Below are positions 1 through 7,348 of a stretch of DNA of 27,721 bases, piece by piece. The notes under the pieces are model-generated. The model saw only the letters and a program-made list of their open reading frames with translations, had not been told where the DNA came from and did not search any database. A program made the translations under genes and the position numbers. Origin of the DNA: an uncultured Deferribacteraceae bacterium (GTDB taxonomy: Bacteria > Chrysiogenota > Deferribacteres > Deferribacterales > Mucispirillaceae); NCBI GenBank assembly GCA_947039055.1, contig CAMQYB010000002.1, positions 1 through 27,721 on the forward strand. The letters are read 5' to 3'. Each line of letters begins with the position of its first letter. Position 1 is the first letter of the stretch.

Positions 1-2
1 CA

Positions 3-254
3 GGTGGATACGAGAGAAGAAGTTCATCAGAAGGTAGATCAACAGGTGGATACGAAAGAAGAAGTTCATCAGAAGGTAGATCAACAGGTGGATACGAGAG
101 AAGAAATTCATCAGAAGGTTCATCAACAGGTGGATACGAGAGAAGAAGTTCATCAGAAGGTAGATCAACAGGTGGATACGAGAGAAGAACTCCATCAGAA
201 GGTAGATCAACAGGTGGTTATGAAAGAAGAAGCTCATCAGAGGACGGTATAGAA
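3..254 (+). repeat. 42-bp in-frame tandem repeat, six copies
   Basis: Exact 42-bp periodicity, with units beginning at 3, 45, 87, 129, 171 and 213 and only scattered substitutions; the last copy decays. In the helicase frame each unit encodes 14 residues, GGYERRSSEGRSTG or a close variant. Many substitutions change a residue conservatively, and the array probably continues beyond the left edge. Confidence 0.95.
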
Positions 255-1874
255 ACTAAAACTGGTGGTAGATATGGTGGCAGTAGTAAGCCAGCAGGAA
301 CTTCAAGACCATCTAGAGGCGGCGGCGGAAGAGGCGATGCTAGAAGACCAAGAAATGATAGATCTCAACAGGATCTTGATTCGGTTAATATCGGTCAACA
401 AGCTGTTCCATCTATGGATGGCTGGGATATATCGGAGTTTGTAATAGAAGAAAAAGAGGGTGAGTCTCGTTTTCATGATTTTGAGATATCGTTAGAAGTT
501 ATGCGTGGTATCAAAGATTTAGGATATGAGTATTGCACACCGATACAAGCGGCGATTTTCCCTAAAGCTTTTGAAGGCAAAGATATTTCTGGAAAAGCAC
601 AAACAGGAACAGGTAAAACAGCGTCATTTTTGATAACTGTTTTCAGATTCCTTTCTAAATTAGAAGGTAGAGAGTCTATTCCTAATGGAACGCCAAAAGT
701 ATTAATAATGGCTCCAACAAGAGAGTTAGTAATACAGATAGAGAATGATGCAAGAGCGATATCAAGATATTGTGGCTACAACATACAATCTGTTTTTGGT
801 GGCGTAAATTATGATAAGCAAAGAAAACAGCTTGAAAAGCGTATTGATATATTAGTTGCAACACCGGGTAGATTATTAGACTATATGAAACAGAAAGTAG
901 TTGATCTAAGTCAAGTAGGCGTTTTAGTAATTGATGAAGCAGATAGAATGCTTGATATGGGATTTATCCCTGATATGAAAGATATTATATCAGCAACTCC
1001 TGCAAAAGGTATTAGACAGACGATGTTATTTTCTGCAACATTAACTAAAGAAATTCTTCGTCTATCTTCTCAATGGACTAACAACTCAGTTAATATTGAG
1101 GTTGAGGCTAAAACATTATCATCAGAAACGATAGAGCAACAAGCGTATATAGTAGAGAATAAAGAGAAATTCCCAGTAATACACAATATAATTGTAAGGG
1201 ACGCTTTAACTACAGTAATCGTGTTCTCTAACCGTAGAGATGAAGTTGCTAAATTAGCAGATATGTTTAAAATGGCAGGAATAAGTTGTGGAATATTATC
1301 AGGTGATATATCTCAACCGAAACGTATAAGAACATTAGATGATTTGCGTAAAGGTAAAATACGAGTTCTTTGTGCAACAGATGTTGCTGCACGTGGTATT
1401 CATATAGATAATGTATCGCATGTATTTAACTTTGCATTACCAGATGATCCAGAGGATTATGTTCACAGAATAGGAAGAACAGGAAGAGCTGGAAGTAAAG
1501 GTATATCAGTAATATTCGCAACAGAGGAAGATTCATACTATATTCCTAGAATAGAAAGATTTACAGGTCAGAGATTAAAATATATTAATCCAGAGGAAGA
1601 TTTATTAGTTCTTCCAGAAGATCTTAGAAATGTTATACCAGTATTCAAATCGTTTGCTAGTAAAGCGAGAGCTGCACGAGGCCCTAGAGATAATAATAGA
1701 TCTGGTGGTGGCGGAAGTAGAAGTGGCGGCGGCGGTCGTAGTAGTGGTGGCGGAAGCAGAAGCGGCGGCGGAGGTCGTAGTGGTGGCGGAAGTCGTAGCG
1801 GCGGCGGAAGCAGTAGTGGTGGCAGTTCAACTGGAAGAGGACAATATAGTCCAAGAAGACCAGGACAACGTTAA
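3..1874 (+). CDS. DEAD-box RNA helicase with low-complexity tails at both ends (5' truncated by window)
   Basis: ATP-dependent RNA helicase of the RhlB/RhlE type. The frame is open from base 3, so the ATG at 414 is internal and the true start lies before the window. The visible 623 residues are: six 14-residue repeats, GGYERRSSEGRSTG-like (residues 1-84); a basic Gly/Arg/Ser stretch to about residue 137; the helicase core; and a Gly/Ser/Arg tail from about residue 555. Core motifs, numbered from the Met at 414, are motif Q with GYEYCTPIQ (about 39-47), motif I AQTGTGKT, PTREL, TPGRLLDY, motif II DEAD in VIDEADRMLDMGF, SAT in FSATL, and ARGIHID with HRIGRTGRAG. All catalytic motifs are intact. 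Function in RNA remodelling (mRNA decay, ribosome assembly or cold growth) is known for the family; the specific target is unknown. The tails resemble condensate-forming disordered regions, which is an inference. Confidence 0.93.
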   Translation, partial: GGYERRSSSEGRSTGGYERRSSSEGRSTGGYERRNSSEGSSTGGYERRSSSEGRSTGGYERRTPSEGRSTGGYERRSSSEDGIETKTGGRYGGSSKPAGTSRPSRGGGGRGDARRPRNDRSQQDLDSVNIGQQAVPSMDGWDISEFVIEEKEGESRFHDFEISLEVMRGIKDLGYEYCTPIQAAIFPKAFEGKDISGKAQTGTGKTASFLITVFRFLSKLEGRESIPNGTPKVLIMAPTRELVIQIENDARAISRYCGYNIQSVFGGVNYDKQRKQLEKRIDILVATPGRLLDYMKQKVVDLSQVGVLVIDEADRMLDMGFIPDMKDIISATPAKGIRQTMLFSATLTKEILRLSSQWTNNSVNIEVEAKTLSSETIEQQAYIVENKEKFPVIHNIIVRDALTTVIVFSNRRDEVAKLADMFKMAGISCGILSGDISQPKRIRTLDDLRKGKIRVLCATDVAARGIHIDNVSHVFNFALPDDPEDYVHRIGRTGRAGSKGISVIFATEEDSYYIPRIERFTGQRLKYINPEEDLLVLPEDLRNVIPVFKSFASKARAARGPRDNNRSGGGGSRSGGGGRSSGGGSRSGGGGRSGGGSRSGGGSSSGGSSTGRGQYSPRRPGQR

Positions 1875-1880
1875 GTAGAT

Positions 1881-1919
1881 ACTTCACCTTTTGAAGTTTG
1901 CTTGCGAAGTTATTTTTTT
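1881..1919 (+). terminator. possible terminator of the helicase gene
   Basis: A six-pair stem (ACTTCA at 1881-1886 with TGAAGT at 1892-1897), or the alternative pairing of ACTTC with GAAGT at 1906-1910, precedes a run of seven T at 1913-1919. The stem is short and the pairing ambiguous, so this is only a plausible intrinsic terminator. Confidence 0.35.
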
Positions 1920-1934
1920 GATAATTAGAGCTTT

Positions 1935-1978
1935 AAGGTATAATTATTAATCATGTATATGGTTAGTAGTTATACCTT
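1935..1978 (+). promoter_or_regulatory. 20-pair RNA hairpin in the leader of the decarboxylase operon
   Basis: Bases 1935-1954 pair with 1959-1978 without interruption: the outer nine pairs are perfect (AAGGTATAA with TTATACCTT), and all three imperfect pairs are G-U in plus-strand RNA. On the minus strand those would be A-C mismatches, so the structure fits an RNA read rightwards rather than a DNA operator. A TATAAT at 1939-1944, with TTGATA at 1918-1923 (15-bp spacer), lies in the left arm and might be a promoter. The hairpin has no long T-run after it. It could be a leader element, a 3'-end stabiliser for the helicase mRNA, or a terminator. Confidence 0.6.
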
Positions 1979-2037
1979 TGTATTTATACAGTTGTTCGTT
2001 CATTGAATATACTAGAAAGTAAGGAGGGTGTTTTATC

Positions 2038-3594
2038 ATGTCAAAAGAGAAAGACAAAGTTCTTGAGCTTGAGAATCTGAAGAAAAGCATCCAATTAGGC
2101 GGGGGAGAGGCTCAAATTGCTAAAATGCATGCGCAAGGCAAAATGACAGCGCGCGAGCGTATCGACTGTTTATTGGATAAGGGAACGTTCCAAGAGAATC
2201 AGATGTTTGTTCAGCATAGGTGTTCGGATTTTGGTATGACAGGCAAAGAGATTGCAGCAGATGGTATAGTTGCAGGAATGGGTTCTGTAGACGGAAGAAC
2301 AGCATTCGTTATGAGTCAAGATTTTACTGCAAACGCAGGTACATTAGGTGAAGCTGCTGCATCAAAAGTTGCAGAACTAATGCGTGCGGCGTTAAAAGTT
2401 GGTAAACCGTTTATATCGATAAACGATTCAGGTGGCGCAAGAGTACAAGAAGGCGTATCAGCATTAACAGGTTACGGTGAAATTTTTTACCATAACGTAT
2501 TATTATCAGGTGTAGTTCCACAAATTTCAATCATAGCTGGTCCATGCGCAGGTGGCGCAGCATATTCTCCAGCGTTAACAGATTTTTTAATTCAAGTTCA
2601 AGGGACTGGTCAGATGTATATCACAGGCCCTAAAATCATCAAAGAAGTTACAGGTGAAGAAGTTACATTAGATGCATTAGGTGGCGTAGGCAACCATGCG
2701 TTTATTTCTGGTAACGTTCATTTTATCGCACAAAGTGATGAAGATGCTATGAATATAACAAAACGTCTTTTATCGTTCTTACCATCAAACAATTCAGAAG
2801 AGCCTCCAATATTAATGGAGAATAGAAAATCAGTTATCAAATCAGATCCATCATTTGCATCAGTTGTTCCAGTAAATCCAAGAACACCATATGACATGAA
2901 AGAAGTTATCTATAAAGTTGTAGATAATGCAGATTTCATGGAAGTTATGGAAAACTATGCTAAAAATATTATAGTTGGCTTTGGTAGATTAAACGGTAGA
3001 AGTATCGGTATAATCGCAAATCAACCTGCATTTAAAGCTGGAGTACTTGATATTGATTCATCAGATAAAGCTGCTGGTTTTATTAGATTTTGTAATGCAT
3101 TTAATGTTCCAATAGTAAACTTAGTAGATGTTCCAGGATTTATGCCAGGTACATCACAAGAGTACGGTGGAATTATTCGTCATGGAGCTAAAATGTTGTT
3201 TGCTTATGCATCAGCTACAGTTCCTAAGATAACATTAATTGTTCGTAAAGCGTACGGTGGAGCATATATAGCTATGTGTTCAAAAGAGATGGGAGCAGAT
3301 AGAGTTGCTGCATGGCCAACTGCAGAGATAGCTGTTATGGGAGCAGAAGGTGCTGTATCATTACTATATGGTAAAGATATTAAGAACGCAAAAGACCCTA
3401 AAGCAGAAACTGCAAAACGTATAGCAGAGTATTCAGATCTGTTTGCAAATCCTTATGTTGCAGCAAAACGTGGATATATCCATAGCGTTATTAATCCTGC
3501 AGATACAAGAGCATATTTAGCAGCTACATTAGAAATATTTTCAAGTAAAAAAGAATCAAGACCAGCTAAGAAACATGGTCTAATCCCTATGTAG
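2038..3594 (+). CDS. mmdA: acyl-CoA decarboxylase/carboxylase carboxyltransferase subunit (methylmalonyl-CoA decarboxylase alpha type)
   Basis: 518 residues, the usual length for MmdA and propionyl-CoA carboxylase beta subunits. It would transfer CO2 from methylmalonyl-CoA (or a similar acyl-CoA) to biotin in the cytoplasm. Two crotonase-type halves are visible: the N-terminal half has SGGARVQEG (about 131-139) and GPCAGGAAYSPALTDF (about 168-183); the C-terminal half has AYGGAYIAM and EIAVMGAEGAV (about 404-440). A strong AAGGAGG Shine-Dalgarno at 2021-2027 supports the start. It is first in a four-gene set with small membrane, biotin carrier and membrane decarboxylase subunits. That context points to a Na+-pumping decarboxylase rather than an ATP-driven carboxylase, since no biotin carboxylase is present. 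Methylmalonyl-CoA is the likeliest substrate; glutaconyl-CoA or another malonyl thioester cannot be excluded. Confidence 0.9.
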   Translation: MSKEKDKVLELENLKKSIQLGGGEAQIAKMHAQGKMTARERIDCLLDKGTFQENQMFVQHRCSDFGMTGKEIAADGIVAGMGSVDGRTAFVMSQDFTANAGTLGEAAASKVAELMRAALKVGKPFISINDSGGARVQEGVSALTGYGEIFYHNVLLSGVVPQISIIAGPCAGGAAYSPALTDFLIQVQGTGQMYITGPKIIKEVTGEEVTLDALGGVGNHAFISGNVHFIAQSDEDAMNITKRLLSFLPSNNSEEPPILMENRKSVIKSDPSFASVVPVNPRTPYDMKEVIYKVVDNADFMEVMENYAKNIIVGFGRLNGRSIGIIANQPAFKAGVLDIDSSDKAAGFIRFCNAFNVPIVNLVDVPGFMPGTSQEYGGIIRHGAKMLFAYASATVPKITLIVRKAYGGAYIAMCSKEMGADRVAAWPTAEIAVMGAEGAVSLLYGKDIKNAKDPKAETAKRIAEYSDLFANPYVAAKRGYIHSVINPADTRAYLAATLEIFSSKKESRPAKKHGLIPM

Positions 3595-3611
3595 GGTGGA
3601 GGTAATATAGT

Positions 3612-3995
3612 ATGAATATTATAGAGATACTTACAGGTACTACAGCAACTATGGGCGAAAGAGTCGAAGCGGCAATGTACGTATCTGTTGTCGGCGTAGC
3701 AGTTGTTTTTGTTGTTTTATTAGTTTTAGTTGTTTTAGTTAGCGTTTTAAAAAGAGTAGATGATCTATTTACTAAAAAAGATGATACGGATGCAAATGCA
3801 GGTGGTGGATCAGGTAGCACAACATCATCGGGTGTAGATCCTAAAGTAGTTGCCGTGATATCAGCAGCTGTTGCAGCAGTTCTTTCAGCACAAGGCACAT
3901 CCGACATGGTTATGCCAGGAATGGGAGATAGTGACGTTACTTGGAAATCAGAGTCAAGAACAATTAATCATAACAATCACATGCCAAAAGCATAG
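3612..3995 (+). CDS. sodium-pump decarboxylase small membrane subunit (OadG/MmdD-like)
   Basis: 127 residues with one membrane span at about residues 20-46 (very Val/Leu-rich), followed by a Lys/Asp segment, a Gly/Ser/Thr linker and a second Val/Ala-rich helix (VDPKVVAVISAAVAAVLSAQ, about 75-94). This layout is typical of OadG/MmdD subunits, which hold the carboxyltransferase and membrane subunits together. The start has GGTGGAGG at 3595-3602 and lies 17 bases after the mmdA stop. The C-terminus ends in a His/Asn-rich tail; His-rich tails bind zinc in some oxaloacetate decarboxylases, but this one is short. The assignment rests mainly on topology and operon position. Confidence 0.82.
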   Translation: MNIIEILTGTTATMGERVEAAMYVSVVGVAVVFVVLLVLVVLVSVLKRVDDLFTKKDDTDANAGGGSGSTTSSGVDPKVVAVISAAVAAVLSAQGTSDMVMPGMGDSDVTWKSESRTINHNNHMPKA

Positions 3996-4064
3996 TAAGT
4001 TATTGTTACGCTATTTTTATACGTTTTAAATTATTGAAATAATTATAGAAAGGGGATACTTATC

Positions 4065-4445
4065 ATGAAAATGAGAATAACAGTTCAAGGCACGTCATAT
4101 GACGTTGAAGTAGATATGGTTGATGGTGGAGTAACAACATCAGCACCAGTAATTTCAAGACCAGCGGCATCAGCACCAGTAGCGGCAGCGGTATCAGCAC
4201 CAGCACCATCAGCAGGTCCATCAGTAGGTGGGGCTAAAGCAGTTAATGCACCGGTTGGTGGAACGATAATTACAGTTGCAGTAAAAGCAGGTGAAAAAGT
4301 TACAAAAGGTACAGAATTATTAGTTTTAGAAGCGATGAAAATGCAAACAAGTATAGCCTCTCCAGTAGATGGTGTTGTTAAAAAAGTTCACGTGGCAGCA
4401 GCTGAGATCGTTAGAGACAATCAATTATTGGTTGAATTTGAGTAG
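4065..4445 (+). CDS. mmdC: biotin carrier subunit of the decarboxylase
   Basis: 126 residues. It carries the CO2-biotin between the carboxyltransferase and the membrane decarboxylase. The N-terminal 25 residues form a small beta segment (MKMRITVQGTSYDVEVD). A flexible Ala/Pro/Ser linker spans about 27-56, and a biotinyl domain follows to the end. The biotin site is the EAMKM motif with Lys92 as the acceptor lysine. Start supported by AGAAAGGGG at 4047-4054. It sits between the small membrane subunit and the beta subunit, as in Na+-pumping decarboxylase operons. The biotin ligase that would modify it is not in this window. The naming mmdC assumes the methylmalonyl-CoA substrate. Confidence 0.9.
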   Translation: MKMRITVQGTSYDVEVDMVDGGVTTSAPVISRPAASAPVAAAVSAPAPSAGPSVGGAKAVNAPVGGTIITVAVKAGEKVTKGTELLVLEAMKMQTSIASPVDGVVKKVHVAAAEIVRDNQLLVEFE

Positions 4446-4490
4446 TATTGTTTAACATTTTAACAATTTATATTTATTAGGAGAACAGTT

Positions 4491-5618
4491 ATGGAGATGT
4501 TTTTAGATTTTTTCGCGCACGGCTCTATAGGTACGTTTACATTAGGACATCTATTGATGTTAGTAGTTGGTTGTATCTTCCTATACCTTGCAATAGCTAA
4601 AGGATTTGAACCACTACTTCTAGTTCCAATAGGTTTTGGTGTATTGATAGGAAATATACCAGTTCCAGATGGAATGGGTATCGGTCTTTATGAAGCAGGT
4701 TCAGTATTAAACTTTTTATATAAAGGGATAGAGTACGGTATCTATCCGCCATTAATATTTTTAGGTATTGGTGCGATGACAGATTTTTCAGTTATGTTAT
4801 CACAACCAAGATTAATGTTATTGGGTGCAGCAGCACAGGTTGGTGTTTTCATCACATTTATCGGTTGTGTAGCAATGGGTTTCCCAGTACAACAAGCAGC
4901 GGCTATCGGTATTATCGGTGGTGCAGATGGTCCAACGTCAATATTCATAGCATCTAAAATGGCTCCAGAACTTTTAGGAGCGATTGCGTTAGCTGGTTAC
5001 TCGTATATGGCACTTGTGCCAGTTATTCAGCCTCCAGTTATTTATGCATTAACTACAAAGAAGGAAAGATTAATCCGTATGAAACCATCTAAACCGGTTT
5101 CACAAAGATTACGTATAGCGTTTCCTATAATAGCATTTATATTTGTAGCCTTGCTTGATCCAGGAGCATTAACGTTAGTTGGTATGCTTTTCTTTGGTAA
5201 CATGTTAAGAGAATCAGGTGCTACAGAGAGATTAGCATTAACAGCTCGTACGTCATTTATTGATATTGTAACAATTATTTTAGGTGTAACAGTTGGAGCA
5301 TCAACAGATGCAACAAGATTTCTAACACCAGAATCATTAAAGATATTTGGAATGGGAGCATTAGCATTTGTAATAGCTACTGCAAGTGGAGTTGGATTTG
5401 CTAAGATTATGAATGTGTTTAGTAAAGACAAAATCAATCCTATTATCGGTGCAGCAGGTGTATCGGCAGTTCCTTTAGCTGCACGTGTTTGTCAAGTTGT
5501 TGGAGCGAAAGAAGATCCATCAAACTTTTTAATCATGCATGCGATGGCTCCAAACGTAGCAGGAGTTGTAGGTTCAGCAGTTGCAGCAGGATTTTTCTTA
5601 TCAACGATCCCTTACTAG
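4491..5618 (+). CDS. mmdB: Na+-translocating decarboxylase beta subunit (OadB/GcdB/MmdB family)
   Basis: 375 residues, a normal length for the family. This integral membrane protein decarboxylates carboxybiotin and couples the reaction to Na+ export. Multiple hydrophobic segments are visible from residue 15 onward. The family signature GIIGGADGPTSIF lies at about 140-152, with Asp146 matching the conserved membrane aspartate needed for Na+ transport. A second conserved segment, HAMAPNVAGVVGSAVAAG, near residues 349-366 carries the Asn and Ser of the known Na+ site region. Start backed by TAGGAGAA at 4478-4485. It is the last gene of the operon and is followed by a strong terminator. Confidence 0.93.
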   Translation: MEMFLDFFAHGSIGTFTLGHLLMLVVGCIFLYLAIAKGFEPLLLVPIGFGVLIGNIPVPDGMGIGLYEAGSVLNFLYKGIEYGIYPPLIFLGIGAMTDFSVMLSQPRLMLLGAAAQVGVFITFIGCVAMGFPVQQAAAIGIIGGADGPTSIFIASKMAPELLGAIALAGYSYMALVPVIQPPVIYALTTKKERLIRMKPSKPVSQRLRIAFPIIAFIFVALLDPGALTLVGMLFFGNMLRESGATERLALTARTSFIDIVTIILGVTVGASTDATRFLTPESLKIFGMGALAFVIATASGVGFAKIMNVFSKDKINPIIGAAGVSAVPLAARVCQVVGAKEDPSNFLIMHAMAPNVAGVVGSAVAAGFFLSTIPY

Positions 5619-5650
5619 ATCACAAGTATATAAGATATTGTTTATAATAT

Positions 5651-5688
5651 AAATACCTACTAATTTTTTTAGTAGGTATTTTCTTTAA
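5651..5688 (+). terminator. intrinsic terminator of the decarboxylase operon
   Basis: A perfect 12-pair stem, 5651-5662 (AAATACCTACTA) with 5670-5681, has a 7-base loop of A and T and is followed by TTTCTTT. It lies 32 bases after the mmdB stop and ends the four-gene operon. The A/T flanks might allow some termination in both directions. Confidence 0.9.
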
Positions 5689-5735
5689 TAAGTTATATTA
5701 TAGACTTTATGTTTTTATAGAAGAGGAGTGTCTTA

Positions 5736-7199
5736 ATGGCGTACGAAGATTTACGAGAATTTATTAAAAGATTAGAAGCAGAGGGAGAGCTTGAAGAGAT
5801 TGATATTGAAGTTGATCCAGAGCTTGAAATAACAGAGATAACAGATAGAGTTTCAAAACAATTTGGTAAAGGGTTAATATTTAATAATGCTAAAGGATCA
5901 AAACATAGGGTTGCGATCAATCTTTTTGGTTCAGTAAAAAGAATGTGTTTAGCATTAGAAGTTGATAACCTTGATGAACTTGGTGAGAGGATATTAAATC
6001 TTATAGATAAGAATGTTCCACACAATTTTTTAGATAAACTAAAAGCATTACCGATGTTAATGGATCTAAATAAAATTTTTCCAAAGGTAGTTAAAACGGG
6101 TGCATGTAAAGAGGTTATTTTAAAGGGAGATGATGTAGATTTATTTACATTTCCGATACTTAAATGTTGGCCAGATGATGGTGGAAAATTTATAACACTT
6201 CCAGCTGTTTTCACTAAAGACCCTGAGAGTGGTGCAAGAAATTGTGGTATGTATAGAGTTCAGGTTTACGATAAAAATACTGCAGGCATGCATTGGCACA
6301 TTCATCATAGTGGTGCAGATCATTATAATAAAGCGATCAGAATGGGCTTAGATAAATTAGAGGTTGCAGTGGTTATCGGTACTGATCCAGCTGTAATATA
6401 TTCAGCAACTGCTCCCGTTCCAGACGGAGTGGATGAAATGTTGTTAGCAGGTTTTATCCGTAAGAAACCAGTTGAGATGGTAAAATGTGAAACGGTTGAT
6501 TTAGAAGTTCCTGCAAATAGCGAGATAGTTTTAGAAGGATATGTGTTGACGGATGAGTTAAGAGTTGAAGGTCCATTTGGCGATCATACTGGATATTACT
6601 CATTAGCAGATAAATATCCTGTGTTCCATATAACGGCTATAACACATCGTAAAGATGCGATCTATCCTACAACAATTGTTGGTAAACCACCTATGGAAGA
6701 TTGTTTTATGGGTATGGCAACGGGTAGAATTTTTCTACCATTACTTAAAAAACAGTTACCAGAGATTGTTGATATGGCATTACCGTTTGAAGGTGTATTT
6801 CATAATATGTTATTCATCTCTATTAATAAACGATACCCTATGCAGGCACAAAAAATCATGAACTATATTTGGGGAACAGGACAGTTAATGTTCACTAAGA
6901 TGATAGTGATTGTTGATGAAAATGTTGATGTACAGAACACGAGTGAAGTTTTATGGAGAATGGGTAATAATGTTGATTGGGATAGAGATATTATAGTTAC
7001 AAAAGGTCCAGTTGATACATTAGATCATTCATCACCTCACGAGTTTTGGGGTAATAAGATAGGAATTGATGCGACTAAAAAACTTCCAAGTGAAGGACAT
7101 ATGCGTGAATGGCCTAACGATATTAAGATGACAGAAGATATTGTTGATTTAGTTAATAGTAAGTGGGACAGTTATTTTAAGAAAAATAAAAAGAAATAA
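5736..7199 (+). CDS. ubiD: UbiD-family prenylated-FMN-dependent decarboxylase
   Basis: 487 residues, close to the usual UbiD length. These enzymes reversibly decarboxylate aromatic or unsaturated acids using prenylated FMN, which a UbiX partner makes. Visible motifs are GMYRVQVYDK (171-180) containing Arg174, the metal/FMN segment HWHIHHSGADHY (186-197), and EGPFGDHTGYYS (278-289) with Glu278 and Asp283; the Arg-Glu-Asp/Glu trio matches the known catalytic pattern. Start backed by AGAGGAG at 5722-5728. It stands alone between two terminators, so context does not give the substrate. Candidates are 4-hydroxy-3-polyprenylbenzoate, the futalosine-pathway naphthoate acid, or an aromatic acid used in catabolism. 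No ubiX is in the window. Confidence 0.88.
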   Translation: MAYEDLREFIKRLEAEGELEEIDIEVDPELEITEITDRVSKQFGKGLIFNNAKGSKHRVAINLFGSVKRMCLALEVDNLDELGERILNLIDKNVPHNFLDKLKALPMLMDLNKIFPKVVKTGACKEVILKGDDVDLFTFPILKCWPDDGGKFITLPAVFTKDPESGARNCGMYRVQVYDKNTAGMHWHIHHSGADHYNKAIRMGLDKLEVAVVIGTDPAVIYSATAPVPDGVDEMLLAGFIRKKPVEMVKCETVDLEVPANSEIVLEGYVLTDELRVEGPFGDHTGYYSLADKYPVFHITAITHRKDAIYPTTIVGKPPMEDCFMGMATGRIFLPLLKKQLPEIVDMALPFEGVFHNMLFISINKRYPMQAQKIMNYIWGTGQLMFTKMIVIVDENVDVQNTSEVLWRMGNNVDWDRDIIVTKGPVDTLDHSSPHEFWGNKIGIDATKKLPSEGHMREWPNDIKMTEDIVDLVNSKWDSYFKKNKKK

Positions 7200-7249
7200 A
7201 TTAGCTACAGTTTTATATAAAAGCTAGTAATTAAAAGTTGATAGTTTAT

Positions 7250-7288
7250 AAAGTATCTTCTGGAATAAATATTTTGGAAGATATTTTT
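7250..7288 (+). terminator. intrinsic terminator after ubiD
   Basis: The core stem TATCTTC (7254-7260) pairs with GAAGATA (7277-7283). It extends outward by one G-U and three A-T pairs and inward by three G-U and two A-T pairs, with a six-base loop at 7266-7271. A run of five T (7284-7288) follows the core. It lies 51 bases after the ubiD stop. Confidence 0.7.
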
Positions 7289-7348
7289 ATATATTTAAAC
7301 GCTGTGTATGTGAGATAAAATATTACAAGAGTCTTAATGGGGATTATT

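Noticed and set aside
4..252. 82-residue frame rich in EVHQKVDQQVDT
   Set aside because: It is an out-of-phase reading of the 42-bp repeat. The helicase frame is open through the whole array and continues into the core, so this one is a shadow.
1630..1878. Val/Ala/Glu-rich frame in the helicase tail
   Set aside because: It is a shifted reading of the Gly/Ser/Arg codons, with no ribosome site.
3587..3907. 106-residue minus-strand frame opposite the small decarboxylase subunit
   Set aside because: It has no ribosome site, its composition mirrors the sense strand, and it overlaps a well supported gene.
5042..5437. 131-residue minus-strand frame within mmdB
   Set aside because: It is a shadow of a strongly supported membrane protein gene.
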